The notes beneath the pieces are model-generated. The model ran no database searches and was not told where the DNA came from. It saw only the letters and a program-made list of their open reading frames with translations. Positions 27,718 through 37,427 of a stretch of 61,611 nucleotides of DNA are shown one piece after another. The position numbers and the translations under genes are program-made. The stretch is from Halothermothrix sp. GTDB lineage: Bacteria; Bacillota; Halanaerobiia; DY22613. The stretch covers positions 1 through 61,611 of the forward strand of contig JAENYK010000020.1 in NCBI GenBank assembly GCA_016841825.1, in the 5' to 3' direction. Positions within the stretch are counted from its first letter, which is position 1; every line of letters begins with the position of its first letter.

Positions 27718-29598
27718 TTACTCTTCCTCAGGTTCTGTTTGTGTATTCTCCTGACGGTTATCGTCTTCTTGTTCAGGGGTGTACACAGCATCCTTTTCTA
27801 TTGGTTCACCATTAAGCAATCTCTTAAATTGTTCTGCATCGAGAACTTCGTATTTGAACAATGCCTGAACAATTCGTTCAACGGTATCTTTGTTCTTTGT
27901 CAGCATAGCCTTAGCCTGTGCATAACAATCACTAACAATCTTTTTAATCTCCTGATCGACCATTGCAGCCACTTCTTCACTATAGTTGCGGTCACGGGAA
28001 ATGTCTCTTCCCAGAAAGACCTGTTCAGTATGACGGTGACCAAGGGTGATATGACCCAACTTTTCACTCATACCATACTCAGTAACCATTGCCCGGGCAA
28101 TAGCAGTAGCTTTTTCCAGGTCATTTTGAGCACCTGTACTGATCTCATCTAAAAAGACTTCTTCAGCAGCACGGCCACCCATTATCGCCACTATCCTGTT
28201 TATCAGATCCTTCCTGGTAATCATCATCCGCTCTTCTTTAGGAATTGGAATAGTATAACCACCAGCCCGCCCTCTAGGAATAATCGAAACTTTATGGGTC
28301 TGTTCCACACCATCTAATAGCTCATTTATCAGAGCATGACCTGTCTCATGATAAGCAACAAGCTTGCGTTCTTCCTGATTAATCTTCCGTCCACTTCGCT
28401 CAATACCAATAGTAACACGATCTATAGCATCATCAAAGTCACGCATACTAATCATCTTTTGTTTACGACGTACGGCAAGAATAGCTGCCTCATTGCTCAA
28501 ATTCTCCAGATCAGCCCCAGTAAAACCAGGTGTTCGCCTGGCAAGAGCATCTAAATCTACATCTTCAGACATTGGTTTTTTATGTGTGTGAATCTTTAAA
28601 ATTCCCAAACGCCCTTGATAATCAGGTGCATCAACCACTACTTGACGATCAAACCGCCCCGGACGTAATAAAGCCTGGTCTAAAACATCCGGTCTATTAG
28701 TAGCAGCCATAACAATAACACCTTCATTACCTTCAAAACCGTCCATCTCAACTAATAATTGGTTCAGAGTCTGTTCGCGCTCATCATGACCGCCGCCCAA
28801 ACCTGCCCCTCTTTGACGACCCACAGCATCCAACTCATCAATAAAGATAATACATGGAGCACTGCGTTTCGCCTGTTCAAAGAGATCCCGTACCCGGGAA
28901 GCACCTACACCAACAAACATCTCGACAAAATCAGAACCACTGATAACAAAAAATGGTACTCCAGCTTCTCCTGCCACAGCACGAGCCAGCAAAGTCTTAC
29001 CTGTACCGGGAGGACCCACCAGAAGCATCCCCCTGGGGATCTTAGCCCCCATCTCTGTAAATTTTCGCGGATCTTTCAAAAACTCAACAACTTCTACTAA
29101 TTCTTCTTTAACTTCTTCATAATTAGCTACATCTTTAAAAGTAACTTTCTTGTTAGCATCATCTAATAACCTGGCTTTACTTTTACCAAAAGTCATTACC
29201 CGATTACCGCCTCCCTGCATCCTCTGCATAAAGAATATCCAGGCAGCTATCAAAATAACCATAGGTAAAAGATAACTTAACACTGCTGTCCACCATGGTG
29301 CACTAGGCTCAGGTTCTGTCTCGATAATTATATCCTTTTCAGTCATCAAAATCATAATCTCATCCAGATATTCAGGTGGAACATTTAAAATAAAGTCTTT
29401 ATTATTATAAGAACCTCTAATCTCTCTGGATCCCACAATTGTCACTTTATTAATTTTCTCATTCTCAACCAAATTACGGAATTCACTCAGATTCAGATCT
29501 TCCTGGACATTTCCCTGTGGCATTATAAAATTAGCCAACAAGATAGCAATAGCAATAATAATTACATAAAAACCTATATTTCTAGAAAAACTATTCAA
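27718..29598 (-). CDS. ftsH: ATP-dependent membrane zinc metalloprotease FtsH
   Basis: Membrane-bound AAA+ protease that degrades unneeded membrane and regulatory proteins. 626 aa. TM1 at about 7-25, a short extracytoplasmic domain (30-100), TM2 at about 105-124, AAA domain with Walker A GPPGTGKT at 195-202 and Walker [16 protein letters not shown], and the SRH region [20 protein letters not shown]. The M41 zinc site HETGH lies near residue 420. The C-terminal tail is acidic ([19 protein letters not shown]). Promoter at 29646-29674, so it can be expressed apart from hpt. Same gene order (tilS-hpt-ftsH) as B. subtilis. Confidence 0.97.
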   Translation of the reverse strand: MNSFSRNIGFYVIIIAIAILLANFIMPQGNVQEDLNLSEFRNLVENEKINKVTIVGSREIRGSYNNKDFILNVPPEYLDEIMILMTEKDIIIETEPEPSAPWWTAVLSYLLPMVILIAAWIFFMQRMQGGGNRVMTFGKSKARLLDDANKKVTFKDVANYEEVKEELVEVVEFLKDPRKFTEMGAKIPRGMLLVGPPGTGKTLLARAVAGEAGVPFFVISGSDFVEMFVGVGASRVRDLFEQAKRSAPCIIFIDELDAVGRQRGAGLGGGHDEREQTLNQLLVEMDGFEGNEGVIVMAATNRPDVLDQALLRPGRFDRQVVVDAPDYQGRLGILKIHTHKKPMSEDVDLDALARRTPGFTGADLENLSNEAAILAVRRKQKMISMRDFDDAIDRVTIGIERSGRKINQEERKLVAYHETGHALINELLDGVEQTHKVSIIPRGRAGGYTIPIPKEERMMITRKDLINRIVAIMGGRAAEEVFLDEISTGAQNDLEKATAIARAMVTEYGMSEKLGHITLGHRHTEQVFLGRDISRDRNYSEEVAAMVDQEIKKIVSDCYAQAKAMLTKNKDTVERIVQALFKYEVLDAEQFKRLLNGEPIEKDAVYTPEQEDDNRQENTQTEPEEE

Positions 29599-29645
29599 CT
29601 CTAAACCTCCCCTCTCCGCAGAGCAATTAATAATATACGAGGGTT

Positions 29646-29674
29646 ATTATACCACACTCCTCGTTAAATGGCAA
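29646..29674 (-). promoter_or_regulatory. ftsH promoter with extended -10
   Basis: TTGCCA (29669-29674), a 17-bp spacer and TATAAT (29646-29651), preceded by TGG, giving a TGnTATAAT extended -10. It lies 48 bp upstream of the ftsH start. Confidence 0.7.
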
Positions 29675-29715
29675 ACACCGTGTAGGCCTTGATCGGCCGT
29701 AAATATATCATAAGT

Positions 29716-30261
29716 TTATTCATACATTTCCGGTTTTAATACTCCAATAAATGGTAAGTTGCGGTATTTTTCAGCAAAATCCAATCCATAACCTACGACA
29801 AACTTATCTGGAATCTCAAAACCATTGAAGTCAGGAATAATATGTTTTTCAGTCCTCCGATTCGGTTTATCCAACAAAGTACATACCTTTATGCTGGCAG
29901 GTTCTCTGGTCTGTAAAATCTCAATGACTTTTTTTAAAGTAAGACCAGTATCCACAATATCTTCAACAATTAAAACATGTTTTCCTTTAATGTCTTCTTC
30001 CAAATCTTTGTTGATTCGAACAGAACCAGAAGATTCAGTGTCACCACCATAACTGGACACATCCATAAAGTCAAAAACGACTTGACGTTTGATTTGACGA
30101 ACCAGGTCAGCTGTGAACATCAGAGCACCTTTTAAAATGCAGACAACTATTAAATCTTCCAATTTGTCTTCATAAAGATTATTTAGTTCACAACCTAATT
30201 CGACAATCCGTTTTTGGATCTGTTCTTCTGTTAAAATAATCTCTTTTAGATCATCACGCAT
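29716..30261 (-). CDS. hpt: hypoxanthine phosphoribosyltransferase
   Basis: Salvages hypoxanthine (and guanine) to IMP/GMP with PRPP. About 181 aa. The PRPP loop VLIVEDIVDTGLTLKKV, the flexible loop DVSSYGGDTESSG and the substrate region DKFVVGYGLDFAEKYRNLPFIGVL are standard. The ATG at 30261 is 9 nt from AGGAGG; another ATG at 30267 is only 3 nt away. It overlaps the end of tilS by 8 bp, as tilS and hprT do in related bacteria. Confidence 0.95.
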   Translation of the reverse strand: MRDDLKEIILTEEQIQKRIVELGCELNNLYEDKLEDLIVVCILKGALMFTADLVRQIKRQVVFDFMDVSSYGGDTESSGSVRINKDLEEDIKGKHVLIVEDIVDTGLTLKKVIEILQTREPASIKVCTLLDKPNRRTEKHIIPDFNGFEIPDKFVVGYGLDFAEKYRNLPFIGVLKPEMYE

Positions 30262-31654
30262 CTTCATTCCCCTCCTTTAAAATAGTAAATATACATGTTT
30301 TCTTCGTTGTAGTATCAACTTTATATCTATCATCCAATCTGTGACCACCAATCCAGATTATATCATCCTGAATGGTAGTAATAATCGGAATCACATCCCG
30401 TTCTAAACGATCGATTTTTTGATCTATCAAAAAATCTTTTACTTTTTTCCTCCCCTGTAATCCTAAAGGATAGAAATAATCTCCAGGTTTTCGGGCGCGA
30501 ACAATGACCTCATCATCTAACAAATCAGCATCTACCGCCGCCTGTTCTCCCTTAACTAACACTTTTCCTTCCAGCAGTTCTGCATTAAGCATTATATCTA
30601 ACTCTTCAAGATATACCTGACCTGGAATACTTAATCGATACTCCGTAAAGGAATTGTGCAAAAGCTCTGTTCTTTTGCCCAATTGTAACTTTGTATAACC
30701 GCGATAAAGAATATAACCATCGGGCAAGTAAAACATTTTTCCCGGAGAGCCGTTTAAAATCAAATCCTGCATACCGATATAGTGGTGATAATAGATATTT
30801 TTTTTATCTCCTTTTAATTTTTCCATTCCTATACGAATAATCCTTCTTATTATTGCCGTTTTTTTCGCTGCAAGAAGTTTAATGTTAAAAATAATGACAT
30901 TAGACCTCTCTTCAATCAGAACTTCCCGATAAGACTCTGCTGCATATTCTTCCAAAAACATATTCTCTTCATTCAATAAATGAGACATCTGCACGAGTTG
31001 CTGACGCAGGTTAGGGTTGTAATCTTCCTCTAATTGTGGCAATAGTTCAAGTCTAATTAGATTACGCAAATACACAGTTTTCATATTAGATTTATCATAA
31101 CAGGGACTCAAACCTGCTTGCGCACAAAAATCTACAATCTCTTCTCTGGTCACATGAATTAACGGTCTAATCAGATTGCCACGACTCTGAGCCGTAAAAC
31201 CAACTAAACCTTCAAGTCCTGAACCACGTAAAAAACGCATAATAATCGTCTCGGCCAGGTCATCAGCATGATGACCCAGGGCAATCTTGGTAGCCATAAC
31301 CTCACTGGCAACCTGAGAGAACAGTTCATAGCGAACTTCCCGGGCTACCTCCTGTAAAGAACCACCTTCACTGTCCAGCAAACATGATATATCCTTCTCC
31401 AAAATAGTTACCGGGATAGAAGATTGCTCAGCATATTGTCTAACAAATTCCGCTTCAGCGTCTGCTTCCCGACGCAATTTATGATTTAAGTGTACCACAT
31501 GTAGTCGATAGTTAAACTCAATCTGCAAGCGATTTAATATTGTTAACAACGCCAGAGAATCTGGACCACCAGAAACTGCTGCTAAAATCACGTCTCCTGG
31601 CTGAATAAGCTTATATTCCTTAATGGTAGTTTTTACTTTCTCTAAAATATCCAT
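30254..31654 (-). CDS. tilS: tRNA(Ile)-lysidine synthetase
   Basis: Converts the wobble C of tRNA-Ile(CAU) to lysidine using ATP and lysine, so that it reads AUA. 466 aa. N-terminal PP-loop SGGPDSLALL (about residue 30), HLNHKLRREADAEAEFV, KIALGHHADDLAETIIMRFLRGSGLEGL, then the TilS substrate-binding and C-terminal domain ending in KVKDFLIDQKIDRLERDVIP. Typical Firmicutes length. It follows spoIIE and overlaps hpt. No obvious sigma-A promoter; a TGTCGAA on the minus strand at 31744-31750 resembles a Spo0A box but may be chance. Confidence 0.95.
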   Translation of the reverse strand: MDILEKVKTTIKEYKLIQPGDVILAAVSGGPDSLALLTILNRLQIEFNYRLHVVHLNHKLRREADAEAEFVRQYAEQSSIPVTILEKDISCLLDSEGGSLQEVAREVRYELFSQVASEVMATKIALGHHADDLAETIIMRFLRGSGLEGLVGFTAQSRGNLIRPLIHVTREEIVDFCAQAGLSPCYDKSNMKTVYLRNLIRLELLPQLEEDYNPNLRQQLVQMSHLLNEENMFLEEYAAESYREVLIEERSNVIIFNIKLLAAKKTAIIRRIIRIGMEKLKGDKKNIYYHHYIGMQDLILNGSPGKMFYLPDGYILYRGYTKLQLGKRTELLHNSFTEYRLSIPGQVYLEELDIMLNAELLEGKVLVKGEQAAVDADLLDDEVIVRARKPGDYFYPLGLQGRKKVKDFLIDQKIDRLERDVIPIITTIQDDIIWIGGHRLDDRYKVDTTTKKTCIFTILKEGNEDA

Positions 31655-31787
31655 ATTTTAATCCCCAATCTATAGGTTAAACCTAACCTGTGAAGATTAT
31701 TCATATAAGGTGAGGGTTCTGAAAAGACGCATAAATGTATTTATTCGACATTCCCCCGGAATTGTCCTGCTGATTAATAAAAAACAA

Positions 31788-31826
31788 GGGTGAAACCTTT
31801 TCTGATCCTTTGAAAAGATTTTACCC
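31788..31826 (-). terminator. terminator of spoIIE
   Basis: GGGT-AAA-CTTTTC (minus) pairs with GAAAAG-TTT-ACCC (two mismatches) and is followed by TTGTTTTTT. It lies about 70 bp after the spoIIE stop. Confidence 0.7.
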
Positions 31827-31896
31827 ATTTTGGCAAAAATATATTGAATTTTAAAAACTATTTTATGCGTAAAATACTTTGATCTTTTAACTCAAC

Positions 31897-34284
31897 TTAA
31901 TGAACAAGCTTCTCCTCTTCTAATTTTAACACAACTACGGTCATATCATCTTCAGGTTGTCCATTGCTCAAAGCCTGATCATAAATATATTTGGCCAGAT
32001 CATCTGGAGAATCAAAAGAACACTGGCGTAACAGACGCACCATCCAATCCTCCTTATTAGAAATATTAACTGCGTCTAAAATGCCATCAGTCATCATTAT
32101 CACAAAGTCCCCCACCAGCAAACGCCGCTTAAAAGATGCAGGTTCAACATTTTGTAATATTCCAACTGGAAGTGAACTACCTCTAACCAGATTGACCTCA
32201 TAACCTCGTTTGATAAAGCTGGCAGAAGCCCCTATTTTGATTAATTCAAGCTCCCCATTAAAAAGATCTATTAGAGAAATATCCACTGTTGCAAAACATT
32301 CTTCTGTGGAACGACTCAGTAGAGCTGTATTAACAGTTCGTACCGCTAAATTATGATCAAAACCCGCCCGAATAATTCTCTGGATTAATCTAGTGGCACT
32401 TCGACTCTCCCGGGCAGCTTCTTCACCTGTTCCCATCCCATCACTCAAGATTGTCATAAATTTTCCTGATTTTAGTTGTTGATAAATAAAAGTATCTCCA
32501 GAAATAACTTCTCCAGCTTTTTGTTTGCCATAAAAACCCACTTTTACATTAAAATTTCTTGCAGGACAAAATTTTAGATAACAGACACCAGTACCATCTT
32601 CTAATCCACAGGAGCGTTCATAATTGGTCATTGTCTGAGGAATCATCTGGTTGATTATCTTAAAAATTCGGCGACATTCACTATCATCGGAACAGTTTTC
32701 TTTAGTGACAATAATATTTAACTGTTCATCTCCCACTTCTCCCGTCAACCGACAGGAGATAATCTTCAATCCTTCTTCCATTAATCTACTATTTAATCTT
32801 TGTTCAAGGTCTTCTTTCTTAACATTACAAATATCCAATTCATGTGAAAAACCTTCAATTACCCTTGCTACCTCTGTTAGCTGATCTCCTACTATAGCTT
32901 GCTGATTTTTCAACATCTTACTCCAATGACGATGTAATTGATAGATTTCTAATGAACCATCGACAGAATCTTTAAGCCTGTTTAAATTTCGACAATGCCC
33001 TTTTAAGAGTCGAACAAAATCTTCACCTTGCGCCTGTCCTTTATTCTCTAATACAGAAAGCAATTTAAAGATTTGGGTATAAGTTTGATAAAACTGTTTT
33101 TCCCAGCAATGGGATTCATAATCACACCCCTTACAGACCCTATTGGATATTATATATAAAAAATAACTCATATCATCTTCCTCAACTTCTTCAGCAGCCG
33201 TAACTTCCTTAAATGTACTCCCCAATTCTGCAAAAACCTGGGCAAACTCATCCAATTTTTCGGTGAATCTATGTTGTAATTCTTGCTGATAATTTTCTTC
33301 ATGAACTAATAATTCACCTGTTCCGGGCAAATATCTCTTCAGGTTGGTTATAACCGAATTGGGCAGCATAAAAAAGATAACTCCCACAAGCAAACTTTGT
33401 AAAAAAATCTCATGAAGTTGATAATCTACCATCCCTAGCCCAGCAAAAATAAGTGAAACTAATGTCAATCCCAGTATTGAAGCAAACTTACCGTATTCTC
33501 GAAAATAACCTATGGTCAATCCAGCGAATCCATAAATTCCGATAATCACTGGATTATGGAATTCTGTCAAAGCCAGAGACAGTCCCAGAAACATCCCCAA
33601 AATCGTCCCATGAGTAACTCCTCCGGCAACAGCTGCAACCAATATCAAACTCTGGATTACAACCTGCAGTAAGTTAATTCCCACTAACTCAATAGTCGGC
33701 AAGCCGATAATAACACCTGACATCATAAAAAGAATTGCCAGAAGATTAATCCTCTCAAATCTCTTTTTTGACCCTGCAAAAATACTCATTCCTCCTTCAG
33801 CAAAAAGCCAACCCAAACAAAGAATAAATAGTGCTTCTAAAACACCCATTAATAACTGATAAAAGTTAGCCGGTTGAAATGAATATATCAGTAGATGAAA
33901 ACCTAAAACTGCCCCAGAGATAATGATTCCTTTCACTGAGTCATGAGGAATCCTTCCTTCCCACAATTTTATCAAATATATGCCCAACAGTGCAGCTACC
34001 ACTACCCCCAGGCCTATCCAACCATCCCGAATAAAGGCACCCAAGCCAACTCCCAGACTAATCAAAGTCAGCCTTTGAGGGTGATATTTTGTGAAAATAA
34101 CCAAATACCCTGCTCCAAAAGGTGCCAGACCTTTTAATAAAACTGCCTGTCCCAAAAAAAATCCCAAGACCGCTGCCAGGAAATCAATTAATTTTATTTT
34201 TACCTTTCCACTTTCCTGAGCCTTCGGTTGAGTAAAAGATTTTTGCTTGTTTGTGTACATTGATGCCGGAACTACAACATTCAT
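31897..34284 (-). CDS. spoIIE: stage II sporulation protein E (PP2C-type phosphatase)
   Basis: Dephosphorylates SpoIIAA to release sigma-F in the forespore and acts at the polar septum. 795 aa (B. subtilis 827). The N-terminal half has about ten hydrophobic segments (about residues 35-310). The middle part carries a Cys-rich stretch (RVCKGCDYESHCWEKQF, near residue 380) also known from SpoIIE. The C-terminal PP2C/SpoIIE domain has TILSDGMGTGEEAARESRSATRLI and VIMMTDGILDAV with metal-binding Asp residues. It starts with ATG after a GGGGT site. The promoter region shows a Spo0A box and long-spacer promoter (34324-34358). Its presence marks the organism as a genuine spore former. Confidence 0.95.
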   Translation of the reverse strand: MNVVVPASMYTNKQKSFTQPKAQESGKVKIKLIDFLAAVLGFFLGQAVLLKGLAPFGAGYLVIFTKYHPQRLTLISLGVGLGAFIRDGWIGLGVVVAALLGIYLIKLWEGRIPHDSVKGIIISGAVLGFHLLIYSFQPANFYQLLMGVLEALFILCLGWLFAEGGMSIFAGSKKRFERINLLAILFMMSGVIIGLPTIELVGINLLQVVIQSLILVAAVAGGVTHGTILGMFLGLSLALTEFHNPVIIGIYGFAGLTIGYFREYGKFASILGLTLVSLIFAGLGMVDYQLHEIFLQSLLVGVIFFMLPNSVITNLKRYLPGTGELLVHEENYQQELQHRFTEKLDEFAQVFAELGSTFKEVTAAEEVEEDDMSYFLYIISNRVCKGCDYESHCWEKQFYQTYTQIFKLLSVLENKGQAQGEDFVRLLKGHCRNLNRLKDSVDGSLEIYQLHRHWSKMLKNQQAIVGDQLTEVARVIEGFSHELDICNVKKEDLEQRLNSRLMEEGLKIISCRLTGEVGDEQLNIIVTKENCSDDSECRRIFKIINQMIPQTMTNYERSCGLEDGTGVCYLKFCPARNFNVKVGFYGKQKAGEVISGDTFIYQQLKSGKFMTILSDGMGTGEEAARESRSATRLIQRIIRAGFDHNLAVRTVNTALLSRSTEECFATVDISLIDLFNGELELIKIGASASFIKRGYEVNLVRGSSLPVGILQNVEPASFKRRLLVGDFVIMMTDGILDAVNISNKEDWMVRLLRQCSFDSPDDLAKYIYDQALSNGQPEDDMTVVVLKLEEEKLVH

Positions 34285-34765
34285 CCTTTAACCCCCTCTA
34301 AATCTTTAATTTTGATTGCTTCCATTATATAGGATTGTCCAGGAGAAATGTTGTCGAATTATACAAAATGCAGTTCTAAAAATTTACCAATTTTATTCCA
34401 TATTTTTATGTTTTGCCGACTTCTCTCTCTTACTTTTACTCTCTTCCCGAAAAAAAGTCTATTTTTCGCCATAATTTTAGGTATAAAGCCGCAGATTAAA
34501 AGAATTTTTACACATATCAACTACCACAAAATGTAATTTATATAATATATACCTATGTTTTTATGCACGACAGTTAGCTAGTTCTATTTTTCAGGGTAAA
34601 CATAGCTTATACCTTATACTCGACAAACAGAATTTAATCTATATCTACACCAGGTAGGCAAATCAATTAGGTACCCCACTATTTTATTTCCACCTAATAG
34701 CAGGTTTTTTGGGATATTCCACGAATTGTATATTAGTGAATTTATTCTAATAGGAGGCGTATTTT
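34285..34765. other. divergent intergenic region, spoIIE to MBL gene
   Basis: About 480 bp, A+T-rich. It holds the spoIIE promoter (34324-34358) and an 8-bp inverted repeat CTATGTTT/AAACATAG (34553-34560, 34598-34605). I see no convincing small gene; short open frames here have no ribosome binding sites. No clear promoter for the plus-strand gene was found. Confidence 0.6.
34324..34358 (-). promoter_or_regulatory. spoIIE promoter with Spo0A box and long spacer
   Basis: On the minus strand TATAAT lies at 34324-34329. A -35-like TCGACA (34352-34357) is 22 bp away, inside TTCGACAA (34351-34358), the Spo0A-box sequence (TTGTCGAA on the plus strand). B. subtilis spoIIE and spoIIG promoters have the same odd 21-22 bp spacing and Spo0A boxes at -35. 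Confidence 0.65.
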
Positions 34766-35536
34766 ATGCTAAAGACTCGATTACTTGACGACTTTTATAT
34801 CTACACATTTACCGGACAAGAAGAGTTAAATATTTTGATTTTAGTGAACAATGGGAAAGTATTGCTGATTGACACCGGTTATCCAGAGATAGCCAGAGAA
34901 CTCCGCACAGAATTAGAGAAAGATAATCTCATACCTGAAATTATAATTAACAGCCATTATCATCCGGATCATATCAATGGCAATTATGTCTTTTCCGGGT
35001 GTGAGTTCATGGGTAGCGAATTCTATAAACAAAATTTTGAACTCTTTGAGGCTCTTAACCCTGATGTAGAATATATCAAACCTAAGATTCTTCTCAAAGA
35101 TAGCCAGATTTTGCACTATGGCCTATTTGAATTGAAATTCCTTAACCTCAAAGGACATTGTCAGGATTGTCTAGTTACGATTATCAAACATCCGGAATTA
35201 AAAAATCCGCTAGTTCACGCAGCTGATCTGATAATGTTTAGTAACGATGGCAAACACTCAATCCCCTATCTTAGCTATGACGGTGATATTGAGGAACATA
35301 TTCAAAGCCTGGAGACTTTAAATTCCATAAAAATCGGCATTTTACTCCCATCTCACGGAATAATCCTCAAAGATGATAATGCAATTGCTGAAGCACTCAA
35401 GATAAGAATTTATTATCTGCAAAAACTACGGGAATTAGGTAAGAGTGCAAAAGTTGACGACTGCCTATTAAAAGATAAAAGTCTATACAATCAAATCAAA
35501 CTTCATGACAAGAATCTGAAAAACATCTTTGGCTGA
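34766..35536 (+). CDS. metallo-beta-lactamase fold hydrolase
   Basis: 256 aa. The metal motif reads SHYHPDHINGNYVF (HxHxDH, about residues 72-77). Further likely ligands are the His of LKGHCQDC (about 131), the Asp of VHAADL and the His of LPSHGIIL (about 209). The VLLIDTGYPE loop is typical. The substrate is unknown; glyoxalase II-like and many other hydrolases share this fold. AGGAGG lies 8 nt before the ATG. It is a single plus-strand gene set between spoIIE and the ZipA-like gene, interrupting the otherwise conserved minus-strand block, so it may be a later insertion. Confidence 0.85.
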   Translation: MLKTRLLDDFYIYTFTGQEELNILILVNNGKVLLIDTGYPEIARELRTELEKDNLIPEIIINSHYHPDHINGNYVFSGCEFMGSEFYKQNFELFEALNPDVEYIKPKILLKDSQILHYGLFELKFLNLKGHCQDCLVTIIKHPELKNPLVHAADLIMFSNDGKHSIPYLSYDGDIEEHIQSLETLNSIKIGILLPSHGIILKDDNAIAEALKIRIYYLQKLRELGKSAKVDDCLLKDKSLYNQIKLHDKNLKNIFG

Positions 35537-35613
35537 TTTACTTTCCATTTGGTCCACAGATCTTAATCTCTTATTCCAATACACAGTGAAAGATTTTTCA
35601 TTTCTTCAATAAA

Positions 35614-35653
35614 AAAGACCGTCAGCACCTATTGATAATATGCTACGGTCTTT
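35614..35653. terminator. bidirectional terminator between MBL gene and ZipA-like gene
   Basis: AAAGACCGT (35614-35622) pairs with ACGGTCTTT (35645-35653). Minus-strand readout continues into TTTTTTATT; the plus strand gives CTTTCTTC. Confidence 0.8.
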
Positions 35654-35663
35654 CTTCATACTA

Positions 35664-36728
35664 TTAATAATCAAAAATCCAGAGTGCCCGATCGTGCCCA
35701 GGTTTTATTCCGTAATCCTCCATCTCCTGAGTCATATCACTAACTACCTCTCTGATTCGCTTAAGGCTATCACTATTCATAACCTGACCTTGCGAGTTAA
35801 CAATAGTTCCACCTAAACGTCCCATAAGATACATCAATGTTGTAATCAAGTTATCATAAATCTCTACAGGTGCCGGACAGGTAGGCAGATAGTAACCAAC
35901 AATTATTCCTGATGTAGTATAGTCTTCCTGTATCATCTCCTCTGGGATAAACTCACCTTCATAATCATAATTACCTACAGATAAGAGATATTTATATCCC
36001 ACATAATCATCTGGATTAATCCAGTGATAATTGTTAAACTCACCCCATCTAAAACCCAAACCAATTAATGCATCATGAAGTTCACGACCTGTATAAGGTT
36101 TGTCCTCAGTGGCCAATAAATTGAAAGTAATCCACTGATCATATTCATAGAAAAAATCACTAAGATCTTTAGCTCTGCTTACCGCCTCTTCTACCGTCTC
36201 CCGGTATTCTAGAGTCAGATTAAATTCAGCTGCCAATTGTTCTGCTGCAGCATTAATTTTTTGAATCTCTGCGGCAGTAATCGGATTCCCCTGATATGTA
36301 ACCAAAGTTGCTGCTACAACTAATTGGTCATAGAACACTGTAACATTAACATCATCACCAGCAAATAACCAGCGGTTATCCCTTTTCCCATAGACATAAA
36401 ACCATTGATTTAATTCTTCATACAGCCTATCGAGTTCCTTAACAACTTTACGATTATTTATATTTTTACCGTCTTTCAAATAAATTAAATATTCAATATC
36501 GGATTTTGGTTGTAGAGGATAATTATATAAAGGTAAATCAGGTCGTGGAAGTAAATATCTAACATCTTCACCTGGATTCCATCCTAATGTATTAGCAATC
36601 CTTTGATCATATTCACTTAAATCTGGTAAATACGTGTTATCTGCTGCATCTTTGGTAATCATCGTATAAGTCAACCCCACTGCAGCAGCAACCATCACAG
36701 CTAAGATAACATAAATCGCTTTTTCCAT
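35664..36728 (-). CDS. membrane-anchored ZipA-C-like protein (two ZipA-like domains)
   Basis: 354 aa from the ATG at 36728 (GGAGGTG 4 nt upstream; the ORF extends 10 codons more without a site). A single N-terminal TM segment (YVILAVMVAAAVGLTYTMI, about residues 6-24) is followed by a linker. Residues 198-332 match by eye the FtsZ-binding domain of ZipA: WITFNLLA, YTGRELHDALIGLGFRWGEFNNYH (ZipA: [20 protein letters not shown]), a LLSVGN strand (LFSLAN), DYTTSGIIVG (DFTTPGVTIF) and MGRLGGTIVNSQGQVMN (ADEVGGVVLDDQRRMMT). Residues 77-190 look like a degenerate second copy (YLIYLKDGKNI, FYVYGKRDNRW, ITAAEIQKINAAAEQLAAEFN). The anchor plus FtsZ-binding layout is that of ZipA. It lies 37 bp after the DUF501 gene and near divIC. 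A division role is inferred. Confidence 0.7.
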   Translation of the reverse strand: MEKAIYVILAVMVAAAVGLTYTMITKDAADNTYLPDLSEYDQRIANTLGWNPGEDVRYLLPRPDLPLYNYPLQPKSDIEYLIYLKDGKNINNRKVVKELDRLYEELNQWFYVYGKRDNRWLFAGDDVNVTVFYDQLVVAATLVTYQGNPITAAEIQKINAAAEQLAAEFNLTLEYRETVEEAVSRAKDLSDFFYEYDQWITFNLLATEDKPYTGRELHDALIGLGFRWGEFNNYHWINPDDYVGYKYLLSVGNYDYEGEFIPEEMIQEDYTTSGIIVGYYLPTCPAPVEIYDNLITTLMYLMGRLGGTIVNSQGQVMNSDSLKRIREVVSDMTQEMEDYGIKPGHDRALWIFDY

Positions 36729-36765
36729 ATGACACCTCCAGATTAAATAATAATGCACATAAGTA

Positions 36766-37323
36766 TTAGGTCAGATTACATTGATCACATTCTTCCTTCA
36801 TCTTATCGCCTAATCTTTCGGCAACCAGACGTCCGACAGGATTTTTCCCGTGTACAAGGTAATCTGCAAAATGAGCATGCAAGCACTTTACTCCCTGATT
36901 CATAATTCCACCCACACCTGAGTGAATCAAAACCTCATATTGGGCTGGATGTCCTTCTTTTAACAACTTCAAAGTAGGATCTTTAACCAGGGCCAGTCTT
37001 TCATCCGCATAATCCTGATATGCTTGATCCAAATCCTGCTTTAACTGTTCATCTCCGAAGACCTGTTCTTGAATCTCTTCAATCACTCCCATACCTTCCA
37101 AACGCGAAATCTCCTTCACCAACCTTGGACAAGACAACCAATATAAAGTGGGAAAGACTTCAGGGAATTCTCCATGAAAAATAACAGGATGGGTAACGAT
37201 AACCTGTGGTTCACCTGTACTACACCTGGCAGCGATTCCCATCAAATTGCGTGGAGGACGTCCAATCTGATTTTTAATAATCAACTTATCTCCGTCTTTT
37301 AAAGGTTCATATTTGTTAGCCAT
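36766..37323 (-). CDS. DUF501 family protein
   Basis: 185 aa from the ATG at 37323, which follows AAAGGAGGGG. NQIGRPPRNLMGIAARCSTGEPQVIVTHPVI, FPTLYWLSCPRLVKEISRLEGMGVI and GVKCLHAHFADYLVHGKNPVGRLVAE are the DUF501 signature; conserved Cys and His residues (KCLHAH) suggest a metal site. The function is unknown. In actinobacteria DUF501 genes commonly lie beside divIC/ftsB, and here too divIC, yabR and a ZipA-like gene are close. That suggests a link to division or septal wall work (inference). Confidence 0.85.
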   Translation of the reverse strand: MANKYEPLKDGDKLIIKNQIGRPPRNLMGIAARCSTGEPQVIVTHPVIFHGEFPEVFPTLYWLSCPRLVKEISRLEGMGVIEEIQEQVFGDEQLKQDLDQAYQDYADERLALVKDPTLKLLKEGHPAQYEVLIHSGVGGIMNQGVKCLHAHFADYLVHGKNPVGRLVAERLGDKMKEECDQCNLT

Positions 37324-37373
37324 AAAATCCCCTCCTTTGACGTGTATTCTTTCCAAACATTAATAATGAAACA

Positions 37374-37396
37374 CCCTCAAATTTTAATTTTGAGGG
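37374..37396 (-). terminator. hairpin after yabR
   Basis: CCCTCAAA pairs with TTTGAGGG (8 bp); the following minus-strand sequence TGTTTCATTATT has few Ts, so it may only attenuate transcription into the DUF501 gene. Confidence 0.45.
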
Positions 37397-37427
37397 CGAG
37401 ATCAATGTCAGTTTAAAATTATAACTT

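Noticed and set aside
34348-34536. 62-codon plus-strand frame upstream of the MBL gene
   Set aside because: It overlaps the spoIIE promoter, has no ribosome binding site and has a composition typical of chance frames.
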